From positions 81,261,850-81,325,849 of the forward strand of contig JBANSL010000006.1 of assembly GCA_037127255.1 (NCBI GenBank): a DNA stretch of 64,000 nt, written 5' to 3'. The translations under genes and the position numbers were made by a program. Positions 48,371-60,139 of this stretch are shown one piece after another. This DNA comes from Persicaria tinctoria (taxonomy: Eukaryota > Streptophyta > Magnoliopsida > Caryophyllales > Polygonaceae). The notes below the pieces were generated by a model, which was not told the origin of the DNA, made no database searches, and saw only the letters and a list, made by a program, of their open reading frames with translations. Within the stretch, counting starts at the first letter, position 1. Each line of letters starts with the position of its first letter.

Positions 48371-48407
48371 AACTCACAAGATTGTTAGATCAAAAGCAGT
48401 GAGTAAG

Positions 48408-48419
48408 GCTCTGATACCA
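48408..48419 (-). other. Primer binding site (initiator tRNA-Met)
   Basis: TGGTATCAGAGC on the minus strand, 2 bp from the LTR remnant that starts at 48422. Confidence 0.85.
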
Positions 48420-48421
48420 AT

Positions 48422-48557
48422 TGAAGGTTCGATAATGTATAACAAAGTAATATAAAGATACTTCGTGAATCAATCGTCTAGTGTCCACTTCCTGAGTTAT
48501 GAACTCACGAGTATAACACTCTCTCAAAATATATCCTATAAGCTCACTGTGTAATTG
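48422..48557 (-). repeat. Truncated, internally deleted 5' LTR of the Copia element
   Basis: Only the last 45 bp and a stretch equal to about 38272-38355 remain. The outer end is lost at the junction with a Gypsy fragment. Confidence 0.75.
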
Positions 48558-49700
48558 ATGCGGGACCATCTTCTACAGCTCCAGACACACCAATCATTCT
48601 TGAAGAAGGACCTATGACTCGAGCCCGAGCTAAGAAGCTTTAGAGAGACTCATTCAACTTTGTGAGTTAGGCTTTGTTCTCGAGCAGGGTTCAACTCCCC
48701 GAGCCAACATTGAAGACATACATGTGCATTGGGATTCAAGAAGAGGTCGAGCCTCCATAGCTTATGAAATGCCGGTTTATCTTAAGTGTTCAGGCTCCAT
48801 ATGTTTCTATTTTTAGTATTATTTCTACTTAAGATATTTTAGGAAACTTTAGAGGTTATTTAATTAATTCCTTTATACCTTAGTTTTATCTTCTTTTATC
48901 TTCTTTCCTACCTAGAATCGGCCCATCAGGCCCTAGACATCTATATATTTCGATTCCTCCTTTGTATTTCAGTTGGAACTTAATGAATTAGAATTCTCTC
49001 ATATTGTATGAAACACATGAGTGGTTGTCGATTGAATAGAGTTGTGCTCTTCAATTGCAAATTGGTCTTGTCTCAGCTTGGTTTGCTTTGTGTTCATCAA
49101 CTTCGCAAGACTTGATGATCCTAGTATCCACGATCCCCCTCTTTATGCCTCCAAGTTGTCCGCTTGGTTGTGTAGGGTTGTAGAGGCGGGCTATATAGTT
49201 ATTGGTATTGGTTGCTACCCTATTAGGAGGCCTGAGGTCTTTATCTTGTTCTATATAGATCGACTCAGTCCTTATCTGTCGTGTCTTTCAATTCTTGCAT
49301 CTAAATTTCGAGTCTTTATTTGTTCTTGATCGAGTCTTGTTATTTCTTTTGGTTGACATCGAGTTCAGTCCTTGTTCTTGGTGTTTCTTGGTCGATCTTG
49401 CCTTATCTTGGTTGATTCTTGAGAGTCTTGCTGCGTTTCTTTGCTTTCTTGTTCAGTCTTGTTCAGTTCTTGCTTCCGTTCTTTAGTTTCTTGCTTGTTT
49501 GTCGAAGATCGGGCCATCTCACGGCTAACCCCGTATCAAATTGGCATTAGAGCGTTGGTTTCCGACATCAAGATTGAGTCTTTTCTTTTTCTAAACACAA
49601 AAACACAAAAATAGAGTCTTTTCTTTATTTGGTCTTTTACTTCTTGTTCTTTATTTGATTATTGCACTAATCTCTAGTTTCTGATTGTTTGTGGTTGCAT
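48558..49700 (+). mobile_element. Gypsy (chromovirus-like) fragment: polyprotein tail, LTR, primer site
   Basis: 48560-48642 encodes a polyprotein C-terminus (PIILEEGPMTRARAKKL-stop); this GPxTRxRAKK tail is typical of plant chromovirus Gypsy elements. An LTR-like region follows to about 49540, ending CCCGTATCA, then TTGGCATTAGAGCG, which resembles a tRNA-Met primer site. The order tail-LTR-primer site means interior sequence lies on both sides of one LTR. No further coding sequence follows before the Athila Gag begins at about 49716. Confidence 0.5.
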
Positions 49701-49799
49701 AGCCTAAACACAAGCCTAGCCGAGACCGTGGAGTCGACCAAAGTGGTGCGCACATCCCCTTGTGAACACCCTAAGCCGACGGCAGAATTTGTCCCACCT

Positions 49800-51497
49800 G
49801 AACGTCTCGAAGATCTCTTTATCGTTCTCATACCTTCGTGTATCCTTCAGGACTTCCGGAAATGGTGGAACCGGCTTTGGAGTCTCCATAGGTAAGGAAT
49901 GTTTACCTGTTGGTGCAGATTCGGCGACGGTAGTTGCTGCGGGCGCAACAGATGGTTGCAGGTGCTGCTTTGTTGATATGTCGTGGCCGCGGCATGGTTG
50001 TTGCGTCCGCCGCATCATACAACTTCCGTCTTCTTCGTCTATTACTTCTATTTCTTCATCAATGATTTCCTCGTCGTCCTTTTGAGGTGTGACAATCAGT
50101 TCCCTACCACTCCTAAACGTTATAGGACTGAAGTTCTCCTTATTAGGATTCTCGATGGTTTGCGATGGAAGCTTCCCTGAATTGTTTGCCTCCTTAGAAC
50201 TTAAGATTTGAATGAGCTGACTCATTTGATTTTCCAAATTTGTCATCCGATCTGATTGGTTCTTCTCTATATTTGCGATCCGATCTGATTGTTGTTTCTC
50301 ATTCTTCAAGACCAACCGTGACAACTTCTGTAGTGGATCTTCAGTATCCTCATTCAATTACTGCTGACCTCCCTATCGAGGTTCAACCATGAAAGAGGCT
50401 TCGTAGTTCCCATAGCCCTATCGATAGCCTCTATTATAGTTGTTGTTATTGAAATACCCATGATTTCCAAAATTACCTTGCCTAGGCCTTTCTTGAGCGA
50501 AATTCCCAATGGCATTCAACTCTACGTTAGGGTCTTGTAGAATTGGGCACATGTCCATAGGATGAGTGAATTGATTGCAAATTACACATGCTTTCAACTG
50601 TTGAGGAGTTCTATCAGTTACCAATTGTTTGATAAGCTCCTTTACCTCTGCCATGTCGGTCTGAAGTGCAGCCACAGGAGCATCAATAGAAAGTACACCC
50701 CTAGCACGAGTGCTCTTGTTGAAATGTCTAGATCCCTCAGAGAGCTCCTTAAACACATCCCAAGCTGCAACAAGCATCTTATTCATCATGTTTCCTCCAC
50801 AAGCAGAATTCACTGTTTTGCGCTCCACATCAGTAAGCCCATTGAATAAAAAGAGAACCAGATCCTTCTGAGAGTACCCATGGCATGGGCAGCTAGCGTA
50901 GAGTTTCTTGAAATGCTCAAAGTACTCATCAATAGACTCCGTAGCGTACTACTCAATGCTACCGATTGACATTTTCAAGGCATTAAGCTTTGTTGCAGGG
51001 AAGAAAATCTCCAGGAAGACTCTCTTCATCTCAGCCTAAGTAGTAATAGATCTAGGTGGTAGATAGAAGAACCACTCATTCGCATCATCCTTCAGAGAGA
51101 AGGAAAAAGCTCTCAACTTGATTTGATCCTCAGTAACGTTCTCAGGTTTCATCCCAACTACCACAGTATGGAACTCAGACAGATGCTTGTGGGGGTCCTC
51201 CCCACTCAACCCATGGAACTTGGGTAGAAGATGAACTACCCTAGATTTCAGCTCAAAGTTGACTCCTTCCCCTAGCGCAGGGAATTCGATTGCCAGGGGT
51301 TGCTGTGCCAAGTCAGGAGCAGAAAGCTCCTTAAGAGTGCGGTTTTCTTCGTTAGCCATCTCTGCAGTGCTTTCTCCTTGATAAAAAAGGAGCTCGCAGA
51401 AGCGATTACGAGTTTCTTGCTTTAAAAAGGCAAGGGTCCTTTCAATCTCTGAATCAAATGTCGACAAAGAAGAATTAGTAGTACGGGTATAGACCAT
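49800..51497 (-). pseudogene. Athila-type Gag with several in-frame stops
   Basis: One minus-strand frame from ATG 51497 (MVYTRTTNSSL). Typical Athila Gag words: RTLKELSAPDLAQQPLAIEF, KSRVVHLLPKFHGLSGEDPH, DQIKLRAFSFSLKDDANEWF. A zinc knuckle follows near 50590 (CVICNQFTHPMDMC, C-x2-C-x4-H-x4-C). The late motifs are LPSQTIENPNKENF and SGREL. Stops interrupt at about 51037, 50950, 50415 and twice near 50365, with no frameshift. Similarity ends near KEIFETFR at about 49805, where the element is truncated and joins the chromovirus-like fragment. Confidence 0.85.
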
Positions 51498-51552
51498 ATA
51501 AAATGGTCCACACCAAAATTAACACCAAAAACACACAAGAATCAATACAATT

Positions 51553-51570
51553 TCCCCGGCAACGGCGCCA
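51553..51570 (-). other. Primer binding site of the Athila-like element
   Basis: TGGCGCCGTTGCCGGGGA on the minus strand, 4 bp from the LTR, the usual Athila/Tat primer site. Confidence 0.9.
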
Positions 51571-51574
51571 AATT

Positions 51575-52780
51575 TGACGGAGGGAAAACCTGCCGTTGAT
51601 CCGTCAAAGTAAACTAAAACCTATAACTAGTATAGCAATATATAAGAGATTGATCCACAGGGAAATTTGTTATTCAAGTATGATTTAAATGTCAATTAAG
51701 TAACCAAAGAGGGGGGGGGGGGGGTTAGTGTAAAAGATCCGCCTTTAATCAAAGCGGATTGATGAAAGCAAGAGTAAATAATTGTGATTCAAACAATTGT
51801 GAGAAGCAGTTCTACCTAAAATTTTCCACTTTAATTGGTTTAAAACGATCCTTGTAACTTCTTCTCATCCTATTACATTTCCTATGAATGTCCTTGTCCC
51901 GACCTAATATAGTTACTAGTACAACCAGTCCTAGTAACCCTTATCAATCGAACAATCCCTAAAGAAGGATTTAACCCAATTGACAACTTTATGTTCCGAG
52001 ATTAGCCAAGGTATTTGCTGTCCCTAAAGAGGGATTTAACAACATATTCAACTTCCTACTTATTCAATTAGTTTAACCAACCCTAAAGGAACAAGTTTTC
52101 CACTTAGGTTAAGGTTCACAACCAGGAATGTACAAAACTTAGCAATTGAATTGATCTAACGAGTTGGCCAGACAAGATAGAACAAAACAATAAACCATCA
52201 AGTACAAAGAAGTTGAAGCAATCAAATATAGGAAACAAGGAACGAGAATTAGAAACTCACAATCAATCTAAATAAAGCGTCAAACTGTAGGCAGAACATA
52301 TGAGTTTAGTTCCTCATGAAAAACATCGCTCAATCTCTAATTGTCCGATAGAACGTAGAATAGAATAGACATGAAAGAAAAATAACAATAATCGACCTCT
52401 TTAATAAGTCTAAGTCGGCCATGAAACAACTAACCCAAGTAGGGTTTTCATTAAGTAAAACGCGGCGTCGCTGACGACCAATGTTGCGGCCGCGTCATCC
52501 TGTTCGTGGCATGTCCCTTGTCCAATCCGAAAGCAGCTCCAAGCTTGTTTCTTCATTCCTTGTTTCAAGTGCTCCATGCCAATGTCTCTTGTACTTCTCT
52601 TGAAGTTATTGCATCTCCTAATTGTATTCAGATTCAATCTGCAAAATAAATACAAAATTGCGCAGAATCCGAATTCTTCCAGAATAATCACAAGATGCAA
52701 ATTAACTACAGATTATGAACGAAATGAAACCTAACTAGCCTAAAAATGTCTATAATGCCTATCTAAGATATGCATTATCA
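51575..52780 (-). repeat. 5' LTR of the Athila-like element
   Basis: 1206 bp, TG..CA. A G-run of about 14 at 51711-51724 replaces the shorter run in the left copy (31642-31647). Confidence 0.85.
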
Positions 52781-53405
52781 AACACACTTGATAAGCACCT
52801 CGACGCTGGAGCTATTGCTCGCGGAGGGCCTTCGATCGTAGCCTAAGCCTCTCGGAGCACACTTGATAAGCCCCTCGACGCTGGAGCTATTCTTGCGGAT
52901 GGCCTTCTACTAGTAGCTTTAAGCTCACAAAGATAAACTCTAAATGAGTATAAACATAAGCCCCTCGACTCTGGATCTATCGCTCGCAGAGGGCCTCCAA
53001 TCGTACCTTGAGCCTCTCGTAGCACACTTGATAAGCCCCTCGATGCTGGAGCTATCTCTCGCGGATGGCCTCCGATCGTAGCCTACGTCTCTTGGTGCAC
53101 ACTTGATAAGCCCCTCGACGCTGAAGCTATGCTCACGGAGGGCCTCCTGCTAGTAGCTGATAGCTCACGGATATAAACTGTAAATGAGTATAAACATAAG
53201 CCACTCGACATTGGAGCTATTGCTCGCAGAGGGCCTCTGATCGTAGCCTGATCCTCTCGGAGCACACTTGATAAGTTCCTCACGGATCATGGAGGGCCTC
53301 CGCGTGTCGCTTCTTGCTCCCGGAGATAACTCTTAATCGAGTATAAACTAAAGTCCCTCTTGAACGACTGAGGGCTTCCTCTTGTAGCTTCAAGCTCGCA
53401 TATAA
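52781..53405. repeat. Tandem array, 75-77 bp units, about eight copies
   Basis: Direct continuation of the array that ends at 31508 (GCACACTTGATAAG, CCCTCGACGCTGGAGC). The LINE interrupts it at 53405. Confidence 0.9.
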
Positions 53406-53983
53406 TGCTCTCAGTGTCAGTCGGTAGTGGACAAGCTCTCTCCTCTCTCCTCTCTTGGTTGATTTCCGACCTCTTGCATGTGGTGCTCCGGCCTAGCCCT
53501 GGTGGGGCTCCTCCTTCCTTGTTTCTCTCCTCCTTCAAGCATGGATCTCCTTTCTCTTCCTCTCTAGATGTTGAGGTAGGGTGTATCTCCGGCGGTGGTA
53601 GGTTCTTCTCCCTCTCCTCCCTCCCGTCTTCTCTTCATTCTCCTTTCCTTCTCTTGTGTTCTTGGTTTTTCAGTTGTTCTTTCTCTTTCTTTTGGTTTTA
53701 GTTTGGTTTCTTGTTGGTTTTTGGCGTCTTTGTTGCTGCTGTCTTGCTTTTCTCTAGTCTTCTCTTACCTTGGTTTGGGGTTTCTCTTCTCCGGTGAGCT
53801 TTTCTTTAATTTTGGCTCTTTCGTTTTGTTTTGCTTGCTTTTTGTTTTGTTTTCTTTGCTTTCGTTGTTTTGCTGCTCGTTTCTTTTATGTGATGCTCAA
53901 GGGCTAGATGAGCAAGAAGCTTAAGGATCTCGGAGGTATAGGGGGGTGGTGATCCTTCCAAGTATCTTGAGGATTCACCTCCC

Positions 53984-56826
53984 ATGGCGACTAAGAGAGG
54001 TGGTGGCAAGAAAAAGGCGAAGAAACCTAAAGCTCCATCTCTAAGTTGTGGTTTTGAAAATCCTAATGCTAATGGATCAAGGATGACGAGAAATAGTGTG
54101 AAAGTGACCATGGATTCAAAGAAGAAGATTACTTCATCATCATCGACGGTTCAAGGTAAAAAATCGGACCCCTATATGCTCAAATCTATTGTAAATGAGG
54201 AGGATGTTCAAGCTATACATGGAAGAGGCAAAGACGAGGAGCTAGAAGGGGATTTCTTCAAGGAATTTTCCCGGGTTGCCGATTCGGTCTCTCTACCACC
54301 GGCAAAAGAACCACCACAAACCGGCCATGTTCCGGCTAGGTCTGCCATGGATGTCGTTGGAGTGAAAGTCGAGCCTTCAAGGAGGGGAGCGGGTGTCATC
54401 AATGCTAGTCGTTGGGATTGTGCATGCAACATCCCCCCTTTGAGTCAACATGTGTGAACGCATTGAATGATGGAAGGTTGAATTCAAATTCAAACATAGA
54501 TCAATTTAATGCTGGAATTAAGGCCAAGGTAAGTTCCCTAGATAGTTCTATTTTGAATTCAGATTCTGTATTGGTTAACCATGAGTTTGGAGCCAACACC
54601 ATCGGATATGGCGCCTACCCGGGCTCCTTGAGCGCTGGCATCCATGAGGCTCCTATCACTACCACCTTCAATTGAGACTGGTTGCCTAAGAACCCACCTT
54701 TCGAGGATGGGCCCTTGGCAATCGAGTGTCTTCCGGCGCCCAAGGCGCCTATCACTGGCAACTTGGCATCAGGTGATCGGGTGCCTATCGCTAGGACCAT
54801 AGCTGGGAACCCGGACGCCAATGCCCATGATGTAGCGCTCAATGCCTCGCTCGCTGGGTCTCTCGCTGAAGCCTCCGAGCATCCCCTTTTGCTGGGCACT
54901 CAGGCGCTCGCGGATAATCACACTCCCCCGCTCGCTGATAGTCTCGCTGGCCGGCTCGCTGGGCGCTTGGGTGCTCCTGCTAGCAACGATGGATGCCTGG
55001 ACTCCCCAGCACCCATTGTCGCCCAAGTACCCGAGTCTCCTGGCCAACTGCTGGTGACACCATGCGATAGGGACCTTGTGAGCGCCAACGATGCCCAGGT
55101 GTCCGTTACTCGCGAGCAAGCGCCCTTGGGGGCCATTGATGGCGTTCGAGAGAATGAGGTGACACCCCAAGTGCTAGCGCCTGCTGCCCCCGGTCGTCAA
55201 GCTCCTAAGGACCCGATTGTTTCAAACGGTAAGGCCCCCCCCCCTTTGAACCAACGTACAACTTCTTACCCTTCTAAGGCTTGGATTAATAAGCCAAAAA
55301 AGATCTGTATGAATACGGGCGTTGGACGTAAGAATGATTACTTTGAGGAAAACAAGTCTAAAAGGATTATTGAGATTGATATTAGCGAAGCTCTTCCAAT
55401 CCATAAGGTGTGGGGGTGGACCCTCTTGGGTCAATACGTTGGTCGTGACCCGGGGAATTTCAAGATCAATGAGATGCGAAGAGGATGGGGCTTGAAGTCT
55501 ATGTTCTATGAGGAGAACGGATGGTTTGTCTTCTCTTTCGACTCGGAGGAGATTGTAAATGGGGTGCTCAAGGGTGGGCCATATTTCATCCATGGGCGCC
55601 CTTTCATTCTCAAGCATGTTACGGAGATGTTTACCATCACAAGAAAGAAAGCGGCTACGGTTCCTCTTTGGGTTCGTAAGATGGGAGTCCCAGTCAACTA
55701 TTAGACACACAATGTCATAGTTAAGGTGGCTTCAACCCTTGTTAAGCATCTTTTTATGGATAAAGTTACCTAAGAGAGTACTCGTAAGTCCTATGCTCGA
55801 GCTCTAATTGAAATCAACTTTGTCGAGGCAATCAACAAGGAGGTAAACCTTTCCTTTAGCAACAACACTAGGCTCAATGTTTCTTTCTTTATTGAGCAGG
55901 AGCCCAAGTATCATGGCAAATGTTGTACTTTTGGGCATAACATTTGTGAATGCCCTTTGAATGCTAAGGCTACTAACCCTTTGTCCAAGCATGTGCCTCC
56001 TAGTATGATAATTAAAGATAAAGGGAAGCAAAAGGAGTTGGATTCGAATCCTTATGTCCGCACCTCTAGTGGTCCGTTGGGCCTTTCTCCGAAGGAAAAA
56101 GCGACCAAGGAAAATGACAAGGAGGGGCAAGATGCTAGAATGAGAAGCTCAATAGAAGCTCACGGAAAAGGAGAGACCTTGTCCTCCCAAATTGTCGACA
56201 ACAACAAGGTAAATGCAGCTCCTAGTACCTTCTCTCCTATGATGAATTCTAATGAAGGTATTGGTGGTGCTAGGGCTGAAATGAATGATAAGAGGCAAGC
56301 TAATGACAACAAAGGAAAAAGTGGTAGGACGAGAAGAAGACCTAAGAACAAAAAGGCCAAAGATCGAGCAAAGGAAAATGAGGAAGGAGAGAAGGGAACG
56401 CTCTTCGAAAACAATGTAAGTACCCCTCTTAATGGCTATGCTACGAGATCTAAATCGCTCCCTCCTTTGAATAGGTTGAGCGAGGAAAGACCAGTGGATG
56501 TTACTCCCTTGAACTTAGATGTGTCGTCCTCGAATGGGTGTGAAGACCCGAATGAGAAGGATGATATATCTATTAACTCTTGGGATAGCAAAGATGATGA
56601 AGAAGGTGAGGATCCTACGACCTTCACCTTGGTCATGTCAATTAAAGAAAGGCGGAGAATGAGCAAGGATGCCGAAGGTAAGAAGGTGGTGATTTGTGCA
56701 TTGAGGGAGGAGTGTAAATGGCCTATGACAGATGGGATCACTAACATTAAAACGGCCGCCCTTGGGGTGAAGGAGGTTCGTAAAGCCCACATTGGGTCTT
56801 TACAAAGATCATTGCTTGGAATGTGA
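53984..56826 (+). pseudogene. LINE ORF1 (DUF4283, zinc knuckle), three stops and a frameshift
   Basis: Starts MATKRGGGKKKAKKPK, shifts frame near 54420, then follows one frame to 56826 with in-frame stops at 54673, 55702 and about 55771. A long Ala/Pro-rich linker (54700-55250) precedes the DUF4283 region (VWGWTLLGQYVGRDPGNFKI, GGPYFIHGRPFILKH, PLWVRKMGVPV). A knuckle-like CCTFGHNICEC lies near 55925 and a basic, charged tail follows. ORF1 proteins of plant L1 elements bind their own RNA. Confidence 0.8.
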
Positions 56827-59139
56827 AGGGGTTGAACCTCCCCTTGAAACAAAAAGGTGTGAGAAACTTAGTTAGGAGCCATGATGCTAAGGTATGTGGT
56901 ATCCTCGAAGCTAAAGCCCATGATGGTCGTTTTAATGTTCAAACTTTCATGTCTTCCTACTTTCCTCAATGGGAACATGCCTCCAATTTCCACCTAGACC
57001 CTAGAGGACAAATGCTCCTTGTGTGGGATCCCAGCTTTGTTCACTTGAATGTTGTCGAGGTTGGGGTTCAACACATGGGCTGCATTTTGAAGGATAAGTC
57101 TACGAGTGTTGAAATATGGGTATGCTTCATCTATGGACTCTATACGCGGTTCATAGAAGAGGAATTTGGGAAGCATTGGCTAACCTTTTATGCAGATTTA
57201 TTGTCCCTATGATGGCCTTGAGGGATTTCAATAATGTCATGAACTTTGAGGAGATGATTAATGGTGCCACGGTAACGAGCTACAAGTGTAAGGACATGGT
57301 TGAAGCTTGCCAAAATCTTGGTTTGATCGACTTTCCCTATACTAGTGATAACTTGTTTACTTGGTCTAATGGTACCATTTCTAGTAAGATTGACAGGATG
57401 CTTATTATTAATGCCGAATGGGTCAATAGGAACCTCTTTTTCCACACTTATTACCGTGCTTTGTGGGAGCTCTCCGACCACAAGCCGACGGTTGTTTCAT
57501 TGTATAGGATTGAAAGGAACAAAGGCGGGATGTTCAAATTCCTCAACCTTTGGAGCTAAGATGAAAAGTTCCTTGAGATTGAAAGGGAGAATTAGAATGT
57601 GCCTAGAGGTGGGTCATTCCAGTTTCGTCTTTGCAAACTTCTCAAAGGACTGAAAAGACCCCTTAAGGTGCTACATTGCAAGGAGTACACCCACATCACC
57701 GAGAGAGCCAAGAGGGCTAATGAGGGCTTGGCATCGGCTATGGAGGATGCAGTGACTAACCCTAGTTGTGAAGAAGCGAAAGATGCCTTGGCAAAGTTGA
57801 GACTAGTAATGTTGGTTTTCACTTCCATCAACATTGTGAGAGTGTTAGGATTGCCCACCAAATGTTTGCGGATGATATAATGCTCTTTAGCTGTAGAGAC
57901 ATGAGTTCAGTTAAGTGCTTGATGACTTGCATTCACCGGTTGGAGAAGGCCTCGGGGCTCTCGGTCAACAAGGAGAAGTCTCCGGCCTTCTTAGCCTCGG
58001 TTCCTCTCAATGAAGCGGAAGCTATTTTGGGAGTAACGGGGTTTAAGACAGGAGAGTTTCCCTTCCAGTACCTTGGAGTTCCCATCAGCCCCATGGCCTT
58101 CGGGTGGCGCACTATGGCCCGCTGTTGGACAAGATTGGTAAGAAATTAAGTTCTTGGGCTGGTAAACACTTGTATTATGCAGGAGGAAGGGAGCTTATAG
58201 CTTCGGTGATCCAAGGGATGGAGGGGTTTTGACTCTCGGTATTTCCAGTTCCAGAGTCCATTATGCAAGCCCTTATTATCTTGTGTCGCTCCTTCCTTTA
58301 GAAAACACCGAGAGTGAAATAGAGCAAGGTATGCAAGCCGCGGCAAGAAGGGGGTCTAGGGCGGATCAACATTCGGCCTTGGAATGAAGCCTTCATGATC
58401 AAGCACCTTTGGAGGATCCATGAGAAGAAGGAGAGCCTTTGGGTTCGGGGGGTGCACCACCGATACCTTGGTGTGGTAGATGTGGAGACTTGGGAAGCTC
58501 ATCGGAGGGACTCGTCGCTCATCAAAACAATTATTGAGGTAAAGGACAAAATGTTAATTTTGAACTCTAACCTTAATAGTTTGCATGGTGAATGGTGTAA
58601 TGGAGAAAGATTCAAAGTCAAGAGAGCCTATGAGGAATTTCGAGAAAAAGGAGGCCAATGTCCATTGGTACAAGGAGGTGTGGGCAAAAGAAAACACTCC
58701 GAAGCATAGTTTCATCTTTTGGCTCGCTACCTTGGGTAAGCTCCCTACCTTGGATAGACTTTTCTTTCTTGATATTAACCATTGGTGTAGGTTTTGTAGA
58801 GAAGACATCTTGGAGACCCATGAGCACATCTTCTTCGGATGCTCCTACACTAAGGGTATTTGGAGGAGAACTAGGGAGAGATTATTTATCCCAGAAGAAG
58901 TGGACAACATGGATCGGGGTTTAAGGTGGCTCCGGAGATACAAAAGGAAGAAAGGATGTGAAGATAAGGCCAAAATCCTTGCCTATTCCGCCGCTATCTA
59001 CTTCATTTAGCATGCGAGAAATGCAAAGGTTTATGACGACAACCATATTCCCGAGGAGGTGGTTGCTAGACTCATAGTGACTCATGTCTTTTGTCTCCTT
59101 CATGCTTCCTTCACTCTTGATGATGTTGAGAAGATCTAA
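56802..59139 (+). pseudogene. LINE ORF2 (endonuclease, RT, zf-RVT) with the RT core deleted
   Basis: Endonuclease: IAWNVKGLNLPLKQKG (frame 3), a frameshift near 57180, then DFNNVM, NLFTWSNGTISSKIDR and SDHKPTVVSLY; the residue before DFNN is Arg instead of the usual Gly. A stop lies at 57557. At about 57800 the sequence jumps from the region before RT to its catalytic end (HQMFADDIMLFS), so the first two thirds of RT are missing. The thumb part (FPFQYLGVPIS), GLGRINIRPWNEAFMIKHLW and the zf-RVT region (PKHSFIFWLATLGKLPT, CRFCREDILETHEHIFFGC) follow, with stops. The last frame ends at 59139. Confidence 0.85.
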
Positions 59140-59605
59140 GGCTTGGTTTCCTTTTCTGCTCTCTTGGTTTATGGTTGGTAGGAAAGTTGTGACCTTTGGA
59201 TGGTGTCCTAGGGCCTGCATTCCTCTGGTGCATGTGAGCACCTAAGAACCATCTCCGATTGGTTGGTTGTTGGCTTGTGTCCCTCTGGGTGCCTACGAGG
59301 CCCGAGAGCAAGGTCTTTTGATTGTATTTTGGTGGTGTGTTGGGTTTGCATACCCTAACCGCTCCCATTTCATGTTTACTTGGCTTTTTGTATGTGCTCA
59401 ATCAAGTTGTGCCTTGACTGGGGTATATATCTGTTATTTTAGCTTAGCTTTGAACCCTTGTTTAGATAGGCTGCGCCCTAGATCAAAAAGTAGCTCAACG
59501 GTCTTGATGTACGATCCTTTGGATCCCCCGTTCTTTCATTACTATATACATAAACCTCCCTTCACCAAGACTTAGTGCCGGGGGATGGGGGTTGGCTTCA
59601 ATAAA

Positions 59606-60139
59606 AAGCTCGCAGATATAACTCTTATTTGAGTATAAACTATGTCATTCTTGAGTGACAAAGAGCCTCCGCTTGTAGCTTCAAGCTCGGGGAGATAAAC
59701 TCTTAATGAGTATAAACTAAGTCACTCGATGTTAGAGCTATCGCTCGCGGATGGCCTCCGATCGTAGCCTAAGCCTCTCAGAGCATACTTGATAAGTCCC
59801 TCGATGCTGGAGCTATCGCTCGCGGAGGGCCTCCGATCGTAGCCTGAGCCTCTCGGAGCACACTTGATAAGCCCCTCGACGCTGGAGCTATCGCTCGCGG
59901 AGAGCCTCCGATCGTAGGCTAAGCCTCTGGGGGCACACTTGATAAGCCTCTCGATGTAAGAGCTATCACTCGCGGAGGGCCTCCGATCGTAGCCTGAGCC
60001 TCTGGGAGCACACTAGATAAGCCCTTCGACGCTGGAGCTATCGCTCGTGGAGGGTCTCTGATCATAGCCTGAGTCTCTCAGAGCACACTTGATAAGACCA
60101 TCGAAGCTGGAACTATGCTCGCCTAGGGCCTCTTGCTAG
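59606..60139. repeat. Tandem array, 75-77 bp units, about seven copies
   Basis: Continues the array after the LINE, with both unit subtypes. It ends at an LTR that starts at 60140. Confidence 0.9.

Larger units (their letters stand above)
31877..48557 (-). mobile_element. SIRE-like Copia element with env-like ORF, nested and degenerate
   Basis: Same family as the element at 6765-12764, minus strand, with all domains recognisable in order from right to left: Gag, protease, integrase, RT, RNase H and an additional env-position ORF. The 3' LTR is 38867-38128 plus 32200-31877, split by an LTR element. The 5' LTR is a 136-bp remnant at 48422-48557. The primer site for tRNA-Met is at 48408-48419. 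The left flank shows CTCAT; the right flank is lost, so no target duplication can be shown. A solo LTR interrupts it at 44405-46373. Confidence 0.85.
31509..52780 (-). mobile_element. Athila-like Gypsy element, heavily nested and mostly deleted
   Basis: The right LTR (51575-52780) is complete and the left LTR is cut at 31876 by a Copia element. Both begin TGACGGAGGGAAAACC on the plus strand. The flanking array unit AGCACACTTGATAAG is split with target duplication AGCAC (31504-31508) and AACAC (52781-52785, one change). The primer site lies at 51553-51570 and a broken Athila-type Gag at about 49800-51497. Protease, RT and integrase are missing; the interior is occupied by a chromovirus-like fragment and a large Copia insertion. 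Confidence 0.8.
53406..59605 (+). mobile_element. L1-type LINE, about 6.2 kb, defective
   Basis: Flanked by near-identical copies of the array word AAGCTCGCATATAA (53392-53405) and AAGCTCGCAGATATAA (59606-59621), a target duplication as made by target-primed reverse transcription. The 5' UTR (53406-53983) is pyrimidine-rich. ORF1 with DUF4283 and ORF2 with endonuclease, RT and zf-RVT regions follow. The 3' end is TTCAATAAAA with hardly any poly(A). Confidence 0.85.

Noticed and set aside
53405..53924. Open frames rich in Ser, Leu and Phe in the LINE leader
   Set aside because: Pyrimidine-rich 5' UTR; the credible ORF1 start is at 53984.
59267..59575. Open frame in the LINE 3' region
   Set aside because: It lies after the ORF2 stop, shows no domain and overlaps the 3' UTR.
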